Numbered from the stretch's first letter, positions 19,339 to 28,874 are shown. The stretch: 64,000 nt of DNA from Bog-473 sp963788585 (GCA_963788585.1 CAWBHA010000002.1:1-64000); one strand, 5' to 3'. Made by a program: numbers and translations. Notes: a model not told the origin generated them from the letters alone.

Positions 19339-20634
19339 TCAGCTGCGGGTCGATCGACGGTTCTTGCGCCGTCGAGAGGGTCGAGCCGCCTTGGCATTGT
19401 TGCGCGGCGAGCTGGTGCGGCGTGGTGGGCTACCGGCTGCTACCTCAGACATCCGTGTGCCACGTTGCGCCTTCTCGGGCCGGCGACGAGGAGGGGGAGC
19501 GGAAGCGGGAGCGTGACCGGGAGCGACGAGCGCAAGGGAGGGAATGTTAGGCGAGGTGACCGTGCTGAAGAGCCCCAGCCGTCGGCGCAGTTGGCCGCTG
19601 TTGGCTCCCTGCTCCTGGGTAATCAGCGAGACCACGTTCCCATCGGCACCGGCTCTCCCGGTCCGCCCGGCCCGGTGGACGTAGTCCGTGTGATCGGCAG
19701 GCGGGTCGAAGTGGACTACGAGGGGCACCGCGTCGACGTGGATCCCCCGAGCGGCGACATCTGTGGCGACGAGGACATCGAGCTGGCCGGATCGAAACGC
19801 AGCGAGCGCGCGTTCGCGTTGCACCTGGCTGCGGTCCCCGTGGATCGCGGCCGACTGTAGCCCCGACCGGGCCAGGCGTTGGGAAAGGCGGTCGGCCCCA
19901 CGCTTGGTCCGACAGAACACCATTGCCGGACCACGAGCCGAGACGGTCTCGGCAGTCACCTCGATCCGGTCTTGCGATTCGACCCACCAGAAGTGGTGAT
20001 GGATCTGTCCTCTGCTGGTGCTGGTGGGCTCCACGTCGTGGCGCACGGGGCTGTGCTGGTAATCGCGTATAAGCCTGTCCACGGGCCCGTCGAGCGTGGC
20101 CGAGAACAGCAACGTCTGACGGTCCCGGCTGGTCAGGTCGATCAACTGGCGCACCGCTGGCAGAAAGCCCATGTCCGCCATCCGGTCCGCCTCGTCGACG
20201 ACGACCAGGTCCACGAACGAGAGGTCGACGGCTCCTCGATCCACCAGGTCGGACAGCCTCCCGGGACAAGCAACGAGCACGTCGACGCCTTTGCGCAGGT
20301 CCGACAGCTGTTTGGCGTAGCCGACGCCTCCGTAGGCAGACATGATGCGCGCGCCGATGGCTGTGGCGAGGGAGGCCAGGTCGGTCTGGATCTGGGCCGC
20401 CAGTTCCCGCGTCGGGACCAGGACCATCGCGGAGGGGTGGCGCCGGCCACGGCGGCCGGCCGGCGCTGTTCGTTCGAGCCTGGACAAGACGGCTAGCCCG
20501 AACGCCAGCGTCTTGCCGGCTCCAGTCGGAGCCTTGCCGCACACGTCCCGCCCCGCCAGGGAGTCGGGCAGGGCGGCCGTTTGGATCGGGAAGGGTGTGA
20601 TGATGCCCTGTTGCGCGAGTGCTCTGGTCAGCAC
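19339..20634 (-). CDS. DEAD-box ATP-dependent RNA helicase
   Basis: 431 aa from GTG 20634. Motifs in order: Q-motif part TPFPIQ, Walker A APTGAGKT (Lys41), PTREL, DEAD (147-150), SAT, VATDVAARGIHVD and HRAGRTGRAG. The C-terminal tail is rich in Arg/Lys/Ser/Pro, as in cold-shock helicases that bind RNA. The reading frame continues upstream as PRFDDLGVSDVL, which contains the conserved Q-motif Phe, but only CTG/TTC-type codons precede it before a stop. Translation may therefore start at a non-standard codon near 20713, and the GTG start given here may be too short. Confidence 0.92.
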   Translation of the reverse strand: MLTRALAQQGIITPFPIQTAALPDSLAGRDVCGKAPTGAGKTLAFGLAVLSRLERTAPAGRRGRRHPSAMVLVPTRELAAQIQTDLASLATAIGARIMSAYGGVGYAKQLSDLRKGVDVLVACPGRLSDLVDRGAVDLSFVDLVVVDEADRMADMGFLPAVRQLIDLTSRDRQTLLFSATLDGPVDRLIRDYQHSPVRHDVEPTSTSRGQIHHHFWWVESQDRIEVTAETVSARGPAMVFCRTKRGADRLSQRLARSGLQSAAIHGDRSQVQRERALAAFRSGQLDVLVATDVAARGIHVDAVPLVVHFDPPADHTDYVHRAGRTGRAGADGNVVSLITQEQGANSGQLRRRLGLFSTVTSPNIPSLALVAPGHAPASAPPPRRRPEKAQRGTRMSEVAAGSPPRRTSSPRNNAKAARPSRRRKNRRSTRS

Positions 20635-20719
20635 GTCAGAGACGCCGAGGTCGTCGAAGCGAGGAGCGCGCGGGGGCGCAGCGGAGATGGCAGATGTAGG
20701 CAGGAAAAACTCCAGTCGG

Positions 20720-21756
20720 TCCTAGGGGGTGAGGCCGACTCGATGGATGTCTCGTGGGCCTGGCCGACTCCGATTGTCAGCCGCCGCCGGGTGGAACCCC
20801 GGGGCATCGCTTACAGCGTAGCGGACAGCGGCTACCACCGGGTGCAGCCCGAATGGATCGCGTTGCCTGGGTGCGCATTCCTCGCCGGTTGTCCCGTGAG
20901 CGTCCTCGAAGCAGCGAGACTCCTTACGGCACGGCAGATCACGCAGGACCGAACGCGATTCGAGGTCCGGCATTGGCGCCAACCCACCACCGCCGAGGTG
21001 GCCATGGAAGCGGGTGTGGCGCGGATCGGATCGTCGAGGTGCTCCGACACGCATCGGAGCCGCTCTCGTTGTGCGAGCCATTTGGCCATGACCGGGACGA
21101 CGAGGTCGGTGACCGGATCGCAAGCGAACACGCAATCTCGCCGTTCGATGCCGCTGCCACATCGCTTCTGTGCGTCCAGGTTGCCAGGCTCCTGGTCGGC
21201 TTCGATGATCGTGAGCGCGAGATCTCTACGACTGCGCTCCGGTCTCGACTGGAGCGGGCGGCGTACACCTCGAAGAGGTCGGGGTCTTCTGAGGGCTCAC
21301 CCACGAGCGAATCGCCAGACCGAGGCACGGGCCGTGTCGAAGCTGCGTCATGCCACAGCGGACGGCCGCTCCCCTGGACCTCGGACGCAGGCGCAGGCCC
21401 CGCCTTACCTCACGGGGGTTCCCAAACGCAGGGACAATCCGAGCGCGACGAACCAGCTTCGGCAATCTGAGCTGGTAGGATGAGCGTGTCGTCGGCGTTT
21501 CGCCGATGTGGCCCGTTCGAGATGACCCGAGTTGGCCCGATTCGAACGGAGCCCGGACATCTTGCAGACCGTGAGCGACCCTTCGGGGTTGTGTGGGCGG
21601 TTACGCGGTGCGTAGGCGCCCGCATCGCCCGCCCTCCAAGAGGCGATCGACATCCCAATCAGAGCGCGGGGGATCGCTGCGGAGCCAACGACACTCGGCT
21701 CCGCACCTTGATGTGCAAGTCCTTGCTCTTCGCGACTTCCGAGAGGCAGTCGGCCA
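20720..21756. other. Intergenic region of about 1 kb with no recognised gene
   Basis: Several frames are open on both strands, but none shows a family motif, a consistent ribosome site or a convincing composition. The stretch 21480-21640 contains short tRNA-like words (CCCGATTCGAAC) that do not fold into a tRNA. It may hold decayed coding DNA. Confidence 0.4.
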
Positions 21757-22050
21757 GTGATCTCTTTGGATTCGGGGTCGCCCTGTGCACTGTGTAGTCA
21801 GGCCGCGACGGTGGCGCTGGAACCCCCGCGTCGTACCCTTGGCCGCGGCCCAGACCCTGATGATCCGTCGTACTCGGTGACCGTGGTCCTACCGGACATC
21901 CCACTCTGTCTGGGGCATGCATCCGACGTCCGCACCGGCAACACGCTTATGGGTTGGTGTGACGACGAGCATTGCCGCATCTACGGGGAGATCGGTGAGA
22001 CCTCCCCGTGTGGTCAGCAGTTCATAAGACTGATAGTGCGCAAGTCGTGA
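21757..22050 (+). CDS. Small cysteine-rich protein of unknown function
   Basis: 97 aa from GTG 21757. The spacing of Cys/His residues (CALC at 10-13, LCLGHA near 51-56, GWCDDEHCRIYG near 67-78, SPCGQQF near 84) looks like a zinc-binding fold. The protein is otherwise unrecognised. The ordered Cys pairs and the highly acidic/aromatic GWCDDEHCR block argue for a real gene in an otherwise empty region. It precedes the desaturase on the same strand by 72 nt. Confidence 0.5.
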   Translation: MISLDSGSPCALCSQAATVALEPPRRTLGRGPDPDDPSYSVTVVLPDIPLCLGHASDVRTGNTLMGWCDDEHCRIYGEIGETSPCGQQFIRLIVRKS

Positions 22051-22122
22051 TCCACTCGCGCCCTGAGTCAACGACCAACCAGAACGAAGCAGCAGGGAAG
22101 GACAACAACGACAACTGGAACC

Positions 22123-23241
22123 GTGAAGTCCGTCAACAACACGTCGACCGACGAAACCCCACTACTTGACGTGTCGCTCATCGAACGCGCCGACGTCCTG
22201 ACTCCGGCCGCCGTCGAGGCCCGCGCCACGCAGGACTTCCGCACGCTGACGGCACGGATCCGTGCGGCTGGTCTCATGGATCGTCGGCTGCGTTACTACT
22301 GGGTGAAGCTCATTCTGACGGTTGCGGCGTTCGCCGCCGGCTGGGTGGCTTTCTTCGTCCTCGGAGCCTCCTGGGCAAATCTCGGAGTGGCAGTGTTCCT
22401 CGGAGTGATGTCCACCCAGATCGGGTTCTTGGGCCACGATGCGGGGCACGGACAGATCTTCGAGACGAGGCGCGCCAATCGGAGGCTCGGTCTCGGCATC
22501 GGGAACGTGTTGATTGGTCTGAGCTTCGGTTGGTGGGTCCCCAAGCACAATGCCCACCACGCCCATCCCAACCAGGTCAACCGAGATCCGGACATCGGTG
22601 TATCCGTGGACGGCCCCGCCGCAGGTGATCCGGGACGGCTGCCACGACTCTCCGGATGTCTCGGAAGGCGACAGGCGGAGCTCTTCGTACCATTGATGCT
22701 CCTCCGCAGCACGGGGTTGTACGTGTCGGGCGTACAAGACCTAATCCGCCGCCGGGATCGCGCTGCGCTGAGCGAGTGCCTGCTCCTCGCGGGGCACGCC
22801 GCGCTCTACCTGACGGTTGTGCTCTGGGTCCTTCCTCTCCCCGAGGCGGTGGCCTTCATCGCGGTGCATCAGGCTGTCTTCTCGCTCTACCTCGGATGTA
22901 GCTTCGCTCCCAACCACAAGGGCATGCCGATCATCGACGAAGGCTCCGACCTCGGTTTCGCTCGGCGACAGGTCATCACGGCTCGCAACATCGCGGGTGG
23001 CGCGTGCACGGGCTTCATCCTCGGCGGGCTCAACTATCAGATCGAGCATCACCTCTTCCCGACGATGCCCCGACCGAATCTGGCCCGTGCGCAGGCCCTT
23101 GTCCGAGCGTTCTGCTTGGAGAGCGAGCTCGGGTACTGCGAGATGAGCCCGTTGCGTTCCTACGGTCAAGTACTGCGCGGGCTCAAGCTCGCAGAATCTG
23201 GTGCTTTGCGCCCGCTCGACAGCTTCGCACTCACACAATGA
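22123..23241 (+). CDS. Membrane fatty-acid desaturase (acyl-lipid/acyl-CoA type)
   Basis: 372 aa from GTG 22123. Three histidine boxes are intact: HDAGH (105-109), HNAHH (142-146) and QIEHH (306-310). Hydrophobic pairs lie before box 1 and between boxes 2 and 3. The QxxHH form of box 3 is typical of front-end/delta-type desaturases and of actinobacterial DesA3/linoleoyl-CoA-desaturase relatives. It introduces double bonds into membrane acyl chains using a di-iron centre. The downstream convergent gene is a Crp-type regulator, which could sense redox or temperature-linked signals (inference). Confidence 0.92.
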   Translation: MKSVNNTSTDETPLLDVSLIERADVLTPAAVEARATQDFRTLTARIRAAGLMDRRLRYYWVKLILTVAAFAAGWVAFFVLGASWANLGVAVFLGVMSTQIGFLGHDAGHGQIFETRRANRRLGLGIGNVLIGLSFGWWVPKHNAHHAHPNQVNRDPDIGVSVDGPAAGDPGRLPRLSGCLGRRQAELFVPLMLLRSTGLYVSGVQDLIRRRDRAALSECLLLAGHAALYLTVVLWVLPLPEAVAFIAVHQAVFSLYLGCSFAPNHKGMPIIDEGSDLGFARRQVITARNIAGGACTGFILGGLNYQIEHHLFPTMPRPNLARAQALVRAFCLESELGYCEMSPLRSYGQVLRGLKLAESGALRPLDSFALTQ

Positions 23242-23255
23242 TCTCTGTGCGGCGA

Positions 23256-23291
23256 GTCGCTTGGATCGCGCGTGTCGCTTGGATCGCGCGT
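23256..23291. repeat. Perfect 18-bp tandem repeat, two copies
   Basis: GTCGCTTGGATCGCGCGT occurs twice without a gap (23256-23273, 23274-23291) in the short space between the convergent desaturase and Crp-like genes. No hairpin is formed; a slippage product or protein-binding site are both possible. Confidence 0.85.
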
Positions 23292-23308
23292 GTGCGAACA
23301 GCCGTTGG

Positions 23309-23972
23309 CTAAGCACGAGGGCCACGGATATGCGCACGCCTCGCCAGCCCTTCGGCGTCGAGAATCTCGACTGAACCACGCCGGAGGGCGAGAAGGCCAT
23401 CCGCGGCCGCTTCGCGAAGCGCGCGGTTAGCCGTCGCTCGTGTCGTGCCCGCCAACCCAGCCAGCTCCTGCTGGGTGATCGGGAGAGGCGCTCTCACCTC
23501 CCAAAGGTTCGCGACGGACAGGAGCCGCCGAAGCACCCGGGTCTCGGCAGATACGAAGAGCATTTCCATGAGAAGGTCTGACACCCTCCGCAATTCAGAG
23601 GCGAGTGCGGCCAAGAGAACTCGGTCGACCGAAGGCTGTTCGAGCCGAAGTCGCTCGAAGTCGTGCCGCCGGACCGACAATGTCTCGACGGCCTCGAGTG
23701 CCCGCACTGTGGCGGAGCGTTGCTGACCCTCATCCAGGAGGGACAACTCTCCGACGAAACCGGCCGGGCCGATGAGGCGGAGCATGGTGGCGTCGCCGAG
23801 CTCGCTGAACGACCAGACCGCCAGTCGACCCGTCGCGACCAAGTGCAGGGATTCAGCGGGGTCACCGGCGTGAAACACGATGTTCGCCTTTGGCAAAGCG
23901 CTGGCGTCGGCAGCTGGCCAGGAACCGGCGGCGCTCGTCATCAGGGAGCTGGGCAAGAAGCGGCCATTCCAC
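23309..23972 (-). pseudogene. Crp/Fnr-family transcriptional regulator, one frameshift
   Basis: Starts at GTG 23972 and reads VEWPLLAQLPDDERRRFLAS up to RFAKGE. One extra base near 23881 shifts the frame, and it continues IVFHAGDPAESLHLVATGRLAVW (cyclic-nucleotide-binding fold) and ends with the winged helix ITQQELAGLAGTTRATANRALREAA. The corrected length, about 220 aa, is exactly that of the family, which supports a single inserted base. No Fnr-type N-terminal cysteines are present. It may regulate the convergent desaturase or itself. Confidence 0.8.
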
Positions 23973-24184
23973 GAGTCCGTCTTTCCATCGCCCAACTGGT
24001 AGTCCAAAGCCACAAGCTGCTCGGGGGCTGCTCCTGATCCGGCGGCGAGTGTCATCCCGGTTACACAGTGAGTGTTCTTTCGACGACAGACAGGATTGGC
24101 CCAGAGGCGCACCATGGTTCGGAGAGGGTCGGCACCGACCTTCCAACAGGAGGGAACGGCAAAGCAACCCGCTGAGGAGGAGTC

Positions 24185-24664
24185 ATGGTGGAATCCGCGT
24201 ATCTCTCGAAGCGCCTTGACATCCCCACTGAGGAGTTGGCGGAAGTCGCGTCTCACTGGTGCCACGGACTACAGCGCATGCGACGGTGCTCACGCATGGC
24301 TCGTGTGAGTCAGGGCTTCTGGCTCGACTCGGAGACCCTCGACTCGGCCGTAGCGCTAAAGGTGCTGCGTGGCCTCGTGTGGACCTATGGTCGCCCTGTA
24401 CCTGTCATCCTTGAATTTGCCGAGTGGTCGAGGACGCAGTCCGAATTGGGAGTGTCTCCGCGCGGGCTCTCGTGGCCCGTGGGCACAGAACGCTATGTCC
24501 GTCGTGTGCTTCTTGCGCTCGAGAGCATGAGCGAAGCCTTGCGTTTGTCCACCCAGCCGGTGGACGTCCTCAGGCAACGTGGGCCGAAGGCAGCCACCTA
24601 CCGCGAGAGCCTGGCCCCAGTGCCCGGTGGTGGCGTGATCGGCGTGCTTGCCTCGAAATCGTGA
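24185..24664 (+). CDS. Hypothetical protein, 159 aa
   Basis: ATG 24185 is preceded by a GAGGAG ribosome site. No family is recognised. The sequence is mostly helical, with moderately basic segments (LQRMRRCSRMARVSQGFWL) and no membrane span or signal peptide. Isolated gene on the plus strand after the Crp-like gene. Confidence 0.55.
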   Translation: MVESAYLSKRLDIPTEELAEVASHWCHGLQRMRRCSRMARVSQGFWLDSETLDSAVALKVLRGLVWTYGRPVPVILEFAEWSRTQSELGVSPRGLSWPVGTERYVRRVLLALESMSEALRLSTQPVDVLRQRGPKAATYRESLAPVPGGGVIGVLASKS

Positions 24665-24936
24665 GCATTGCGTTTCGAGCGCGGCTCGTGCTCGCGCGTG
24701 GGGGCAATTGGAGCTGTCGGGAATCGAGCGTCCTCAGGCCCGCGGCACAGCTCGATCCCGTCCCCTGACCCCACTGACCACAACTCCCAGTCTCTTCCCG
24801 TCAACGTGCCTTTGCTGTCCGGCTCGAGTGGGTTCCGCGATTCCGCCTGGCAATGGACATAGACATGGCCATGGGGGTTGCTCTCAGGGTATCTTCAGGT
24901 TTCTGATCAAGTCGAGCGCCTAGAAAGCAGGACGAA

Positions 24937-25203
24937 GTGCGCAGAATGATCATCGCATCGACGGTGGGGATGCTGGCCTTCCTGGCATCCGGAATCGTGG
25001 CAAGTACGAGTGTCGGAGTCGGCGCTGCCGGGGCTGCTGAACACGCCAGTAAGGCAACGGCAGCGGCGCGGCGTCAGACGTCGCCCTCTACTGTGGGCAG
25101 AACCAATAGGCAGGTTCTCGGGACGAAGCTCAGGGTGGCCGTCGAGTCGAAACTCGGCTACGCGGCCTCTTCCCCTGTGGTGGTCGGGCGTTGGGCAGAA
25201 TGA
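24937..25203 (+). CDS. Short secreted protein, possibly truncated
   Basis: 88 aa from GTG 24937. The N-terminus MRRMIIASTVGMLAFLASGI followed by AAGAAEHA is a signal peptide with a likely cleavage after the Ala-rich region. The mature part is only about 50 residues, basic and without a known domain, and stops abruptly after VVVGRWAE, so a 3' truncation is likely. Confidence 0.45.
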   Translation: MRRMIIASTVGMLAFLASGIVASTSVGVGAAGAAEHASKATAAARRQTSPSTVGRTNRQVLGTKLRVAVESKLGYAASSPVVVGRWAE

Positions 25204-25263
25204 GGAATTGCGACTGAATTTTGATCGCGAAGCGGCTTCGTCGTACCGCCGTCATGGCGATGT

Positions 25264-25869
25264 TCAGACTGGTTTGACCAACAGCTCTGCATCCTGCAAT
25301 CGGGTTAAAACGGCGTTCTCACGCTTTGGCCCGACCGATGAAAAGAGGATGGCGTCCAGTGGATACCAAAGGCCCACCCAGGCCAAGACCCAACCAGCAA
25401 GGTTCGGAAGCGTGAAGTCCTCCTGAGTGTGGGCGACCGCCGTCGCAACGGCAATGGCCAGACCGACAATGGCGACCGGTATTCCTATCTTGAGCGTGGA
25501 GTACGCATCCCGTCTAGCTATTCGACGTTCGCGGTTGTTACGACCGATCCGGTCTTCACAGTAGCGAGAAAGCGTTTGTCGAAGACGGGTCGGCGTCTCA
25601 GAATCAAGCTGGGGCGCTGGCAGCTCGAGCTCCAAGCGGACAGGTAACCGTGATCGGCGACTACGCAGTTGGCTGATGCAATAGTCGATGCCGGGTTCGA
25701 AGCTCCAATGCGGCGACATGGCGTCCCACTCGGATGTTTGAAACATGTCTTCAACGCGCCCCAACCTCAGATGGATCACTTCGGTGTCGTCCATGCGAAG
25801 TTCTATCCGAGGGCGCCCGTGCGAGGGCTCATCCGGCACGATGGTAAGGGGCGCCCGACAAGTGCGCAA
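25264..25869 (-). CDS. Hypothetical membrane protein with two helices
   Basis: 201 aa from a TTG at 25869; an ATG at 25794 (MDDTEVIHLRLG) would give 176 aa. A soluble acidic N-terminal half with a basic linker (DRIGRNNRERRIARRDA) is followed by two membrane helices, about 126-147 (IGIPVAIVGLAIAVATAVA) and 159-180 (GWVLAWVGLWYPLDAILF), and a short basic tail. No family recognised. Convergent with the short secreted protein. Confidence 0.5.
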   Translation of the reverse strand: MRTCRAPLTIVPDEPSHGRPRIELRMDDTEVIHLRLGRVEDMFQTSEWDAMSPHWSFEPGIDYCISQLRSRRSRLPVRLELELPAPQLDSETPTRLRQTLSRYCEDRIGRNNRERRIARRDAYSTLKIGIPVAIVGLAIAVATAVAHTQEDFTLPNLAGWVLAWVGLWYPLDAILFSSVGPKRENAVLTRLQDAELLVKPV

Positions 25870-26370
25870 CAGCGATTACGGAAACCTCTGGATAGGGGAT
25901 GTTGTGGAGCGGCCCGGTCTTCAGCGCCCTCTTTTGGCGGATCTCGCCATCCTTTTGGTGATGCATTCGTTTGAGCGACTGGCCATTTGGTGCTGGACGC
26001 CCTTGTGGCGCGCTCCAGCATCGTCTTGCTTTTGTGTCGGCCTCGCGGCAGTCTCGTAAATGAGACACCGACGGGAAGCCGGCCCAGCTGCCGGGTCTCG
26101 GGCTGAGATGACCATCTCACGATGGCCACGACCTCAGGGATCTGGTGACTTGTGCACCGGCACCTCTATCCAAGCACGATGCCTCAGGCCGTCGGAGTCG
26201 GGCATCGGCGGCACGTAAAGAGCACGGTCTGCGTGCCACTACCCGGCTTTGGCTCTCCCTTAGCCCGCGTTGCGATGCTCGGGGCTTACGGTTAGCGGAT
26301 CTTCCCGAACGGACTCAGCGCAGCTCCCAGGACAACTGACAACTCCGGAATCTCCCGGCATACTGAGGGG
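25870..26370. other. Intergenic stretch, nothing recognised
   Basis: About 500 bp between a minus-strand membrane gene and the SRPBCC gene. No frame with family similarity, no hairpin of note. The short ACTGAG-type box immediately before 26371 may serve as -10 of the next gene. Confidence 0.35.
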
Positions 26371-26838
26371 ATGGACAGCTTGCGCCACTCAGATTCAATC
26401 GTCATCAAGCGCTCTCCAGAGGAGCTCTACGACATGGTGGCGGATGTCACCCGCATCGGTGAGTGGAGCCCCGTTTGCACGGCATGTTGGTGGGACGAGG
26501 GTGAAGGACCTCAGGTTGGAGCGAAGTTCACAGGGCGCAACGAGCGCTCGGAACGAACGTGGGAAACACGCTCGGAGGTGATCGTGGCGGACCGTGGCCA
26601 CGAATTCGCCTGGGTTGTGACTGAGCCGCCTACACGCGCCCGATGGGGCTACTCATTCACGGCGATGGACGACGGCACCGAAGTCACCGAAACCTGGGAG
26701 CTGCCTCCTGAGGGCTCAGCCTTCTTCGAGAAGATGTTCGGTGACGACGCGGCGAAGGAGATTGGCATGCGCAGCGACGCTGCAAAGAACGGTATCGGCG
26801 CGACCTTGGCTGCCATCAAGGGTGCGGCTGAGGCCTGA
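26371..26838 (+). CDS. SRPBCC (START-like) family protein
   Basis: 155 aa. The first strand SIVIKRSPEELYDMVADVTRIGEWSPVC is the standard opening of polyketide-cyclase/START-like proteins, and GTEVTETWEL plus the C-terminal helix (AKNGIGATLAAIKGAAEA) complete the helix-grip fold. Such proteins bind hydrophobic ligands; the ligand is unknown. The following small membrane protein begins 25 nt later on the same strand. Confidence 0.85.
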   Translation: MDSLRHSDSIVIKRSPEELYDMVADVTRIGEWSPVCTACWWDEGEGPQVGAKFTGRNERSERTWETRSEVIVADRGHEFAWVVTEPPTRARWGYSFTAMDDGTEVTETWELPPEGSAFFEKMFGDDAAKEIGMRSDAAKNGIGATLAAIKGAAEA

Positions 26839-26862
26839 TCCGGACGATTGTCCCACCTCCTT

Positions 26863-27153
26863 ATGACCACATTCGATAGCGCGGTCACCCGGGCCGAAAC
26901 AGACCTGGCTCATGTGCAGTCTGCTTTGGATACCGCCCAGCATGCGCTCGAGCTCGCAGATCGGGCCCACAGCTTTGGACGACGCCTCGTCAGGATGATT
27001 CGAATCGCCGCCATTGTGTTCGGGATAGGGGGAATCCTGGTTGCGTTGGTGATCGTGCTCGAGCGTCTTCGTCGAGGCGTCCGTCAAGAAGAGGGCGACG
27101 AGACCGAAGACGTGATGAGCTCAAGTCGAGCCATGGACCCACCTCTCGACTAA
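26863..27153 (+). CDS. Small single-span membrane protein with N-terminal coiled coil
   Basis: 96 aa from ATG 26863. Residues 1-35 have heptad-like spacing (AETDLAHVQSALDTAQHALEL), followed by a basic turn and one membrane helix at about 50-67 (IAAIVFGIGGILVALVIVLE), then a charged tail. Function unknown. Its position directly after the SRPBCC gene suggests co-transcription. Confidence 0.5.
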   Translation: MTTFDSAVTRAETDLAHVQSALDTAQHALELADRAHSFGRRLVRMIRIAAIVFGIGGILVALVIVLERLRRGVRQEEGDETEDVMSSSRAMDPPLD

Positions 27154-27243
27154 GAAGCCTTGCTCGGTCTGAATGGCAGTTCGATAAGACCCATAGCGCT
27201 CCCGTATGCCGGCGATGCAACACCGCCGGGGCGTGATTGGGTT

Positions 27244-27543
27244 GTGAATCGCATTGCGATTGTGAGTCCGGTTGCCTCCGGCCAAACCACACTTGCAGCA
27301 CGCTTGGGCGCGAGGCTTGGTTCGTCAGACTTCGACCTCGACGACTACTACTGGCGTCAATTGCCGCAGCCTACGGAGGAGGAATGGGTAGGGAAGCACT
27401 CTGCGTTGATCATGGTGACCGCTGGATTGTCTCAGGCAACTGGGCGGTCGCCAGCGCTCGATTCCTGGCCGCGGACGCTGATCTCGGTGCCTCTACCGAG
27501 CGACTCTGAGAAACCTAAGGGGCGGTCCGGGCGCTCTCTGTGA
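27244..27543 (+). pseudogene. Remnant of a P-loop adenylate-kinase-like protein
   Basis: GTG 27244 begins NRIAIVSPVASGQTTLAARLG, the Walker A region of small P-loop kinases (topology-modulation/FlaR-like), but the invariant Lys is replaced by Gln (SGQTT). DLDDYYWRQLPQPTEEEW follows. Then a base is missing near 27415 and the frame moves to GDRWIVSGNWAVASARFLAADA, after which it shifts again near 27480 and ends. Loss of the Lys together with two frame changes indicates a dead gene. Confidence 0.65.
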
Positions 27544-27759
27544 CTCCTGGCGTCGGATATGGCGCTACGCCAACCACGGCAGACTCTCTCAGCAGAATCG
27601 AGAGCTAAGCGGAGCACTGTCCCGGTTTGCTGGGACGGTGGACAGTTCGGTGTGACTGCGACAGCCGGAGGTCACTCCAGGCCGACCGACAGTCTGACCA
27701 TCCCGGTCGCCCTGGTAGGCCGATTGGACTCCCTAGGGACGGCGAGCAACGATCAGTAC

Positions 27760-28155
27760 GTGGGCGGACCACCAAGCGCCGAGGAAGTCGTGCGGGGTTT
27801 CATGGCTGCGTTCATTGCGGCATGGCCGACAGGCGATGCCGCGAGTCTCGGCCGTTTCTTCAGCGAGGACGCCGAGTATCGCAACGGCCCGCTCGAACCA
27901 GTCCATGGACGAGAGGCCATCGTGGCGGACCTCGCACGGATGATGGGTCTGGGCGGCGAGGTTGACGCCGACATTCGCCACCTCCTGACCGATGGCGCGG
28001 TAGTAATGACCGAAAGAATCGACTACGTGAGGTTGGGCGGAAAGACGGCGGCCCTCATGATCGCTGGCGTGTTTGAGGTGTGCGACGGAGTCATTGGCAG
28101 CTGGCGTGACTACTTCGATCCCGAGGAGTTCGGGGCTCAGTTATCCACCGACTGA
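27760..28155 (+). CDS. Limonene-1,2-epoxide-hydrolase-like (SnoaL/NTF2-fold) protein
   Basis: 131 aa from GTG 27760; the frame is open further upstream but without family signal. EEVVRGFMAAFIAAWPTGDA is the first helix of the NTF2 fold, and ERIDYVRLGG... GVFEVCDGVIGSWRDYFD has the Asp-Arg-Asp arrangement used by limonene-epoxide hydrolases to open an epoxide. Many relatives have other or no activity, so the reaction is inferred. Confidence 0.7.
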   Translation: MGGPPSAEEVVRGFMAAFIAAWPTGDAASLGRFFSEDAEYRNGPLEPVHGREAIVADLARMMGLGGEVDADIRHLLTDGAVVMTERIDYVRLGGKTAALMIAGVFEVCDGVIGSWRDYFDPEEFGAQLSTD

Positions 28156-28234
28156 CGCCCTGGGAGGTGCCGATAGCGAGTGGATCCGGTTGTCCCATTC
28201 CGCTGGGAGAGGGGCAGAGATAACATCACCCACC

Positions 28235-28690
28235 GTGTCGATTGAGACGCTCCAAGCACTTCTCGATGCTTCGATGGCAGCGGCCTCTCCGTTTACTCGC
28301 TCGCTGCACGGTGAAGATCGCACGGCTCACCAAGTCGAGGAGTTCATCAACGCCACACGTAACGTCACGGTGGCCGTTGTCAGGAGCAACGGTCAGCCGC
28401 ATGCTGTTCCTGTCATCGGGGGCTGCAGTGATGGCGAGATCTATGTGACAGTTTCTCCCGGATCGTTATTGGCGAACTGCCTTGATCGAAGCCCAGAGAT
28501 CGCTTTCACAGTGGCGGACCTGGTCCACAGCCTCATTGGTTCGGGCACGGCGAAGAAGGTGGGTCGGCCATCTGAGAGCGTTGAACTGTGCAGGGTTCTT
28601 GACAGCGCCTCCCCCTTCGGCACGTTTGCCCCCGACGGTTGGAACGGTTTCGTCTACACGCTCCGTCCCCGCCGTCTTTTCGCCTGGTAG
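28235..28690 (+). CDS. FMN-binding split-barrel (pyridoxamine-phosphate-oxidase-like) protein
   Basis: 151 aa from GTG 28235. The strand pattern NVTVAVVRSNGQPHAVPVIGG, DGEIYVTVSPGSLLANCLDRSPEIAFTVAD and GWNGFVYTLRPRRLFAW matches actinobacterial PPOX/FDOR-type flavin proteins that bind FMN or F420. The C-terminal YTLRPRRLFAW, a beta strand ending in Trp, is characteristic. Substrate unknown. Single gene after the epoxide-hydrolase-like gene (79 nt gap). Confidence 0.75.
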   Translation: MSIETLQALLDASMAAASPFTRSLHGEDRTAHQVEEFINATRNVTVAVVRSNGQPHAVPVIGGCSDGEIYVTVSPGSLLANCLDRSPEIAFTVADLVHSLIGSGTAKKVGRPSESVELCRVLDSASPFGTFAPDGWNGFVYTLRPRRLFAW

Positions 28691-28874
28691 TTCGAGGGCT
28701 GCTCTCTCCCCAAGGATGGACTGTGGTTCTCCGGACAGCCGGCCAGGTGTTGCATGCCACGTGAATCGTGGCCACGGGGTCCTAACGGGGGCCTTTGTGC
28801 CTTCGGGCACTGGCCAAGCGTCGCCCCCCTGTCACATCCCCAGTTAATACTGCTTCTCTCCGAAGGAGCACCTC

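Noticed and set aside
21500..21620. Possible tRNA (CCCGATTCGAAC, CTGCAAG words)
   Set aside because: The T-stem is mismatched and neither an anticodon stem nor an acceptor stem can be formed.
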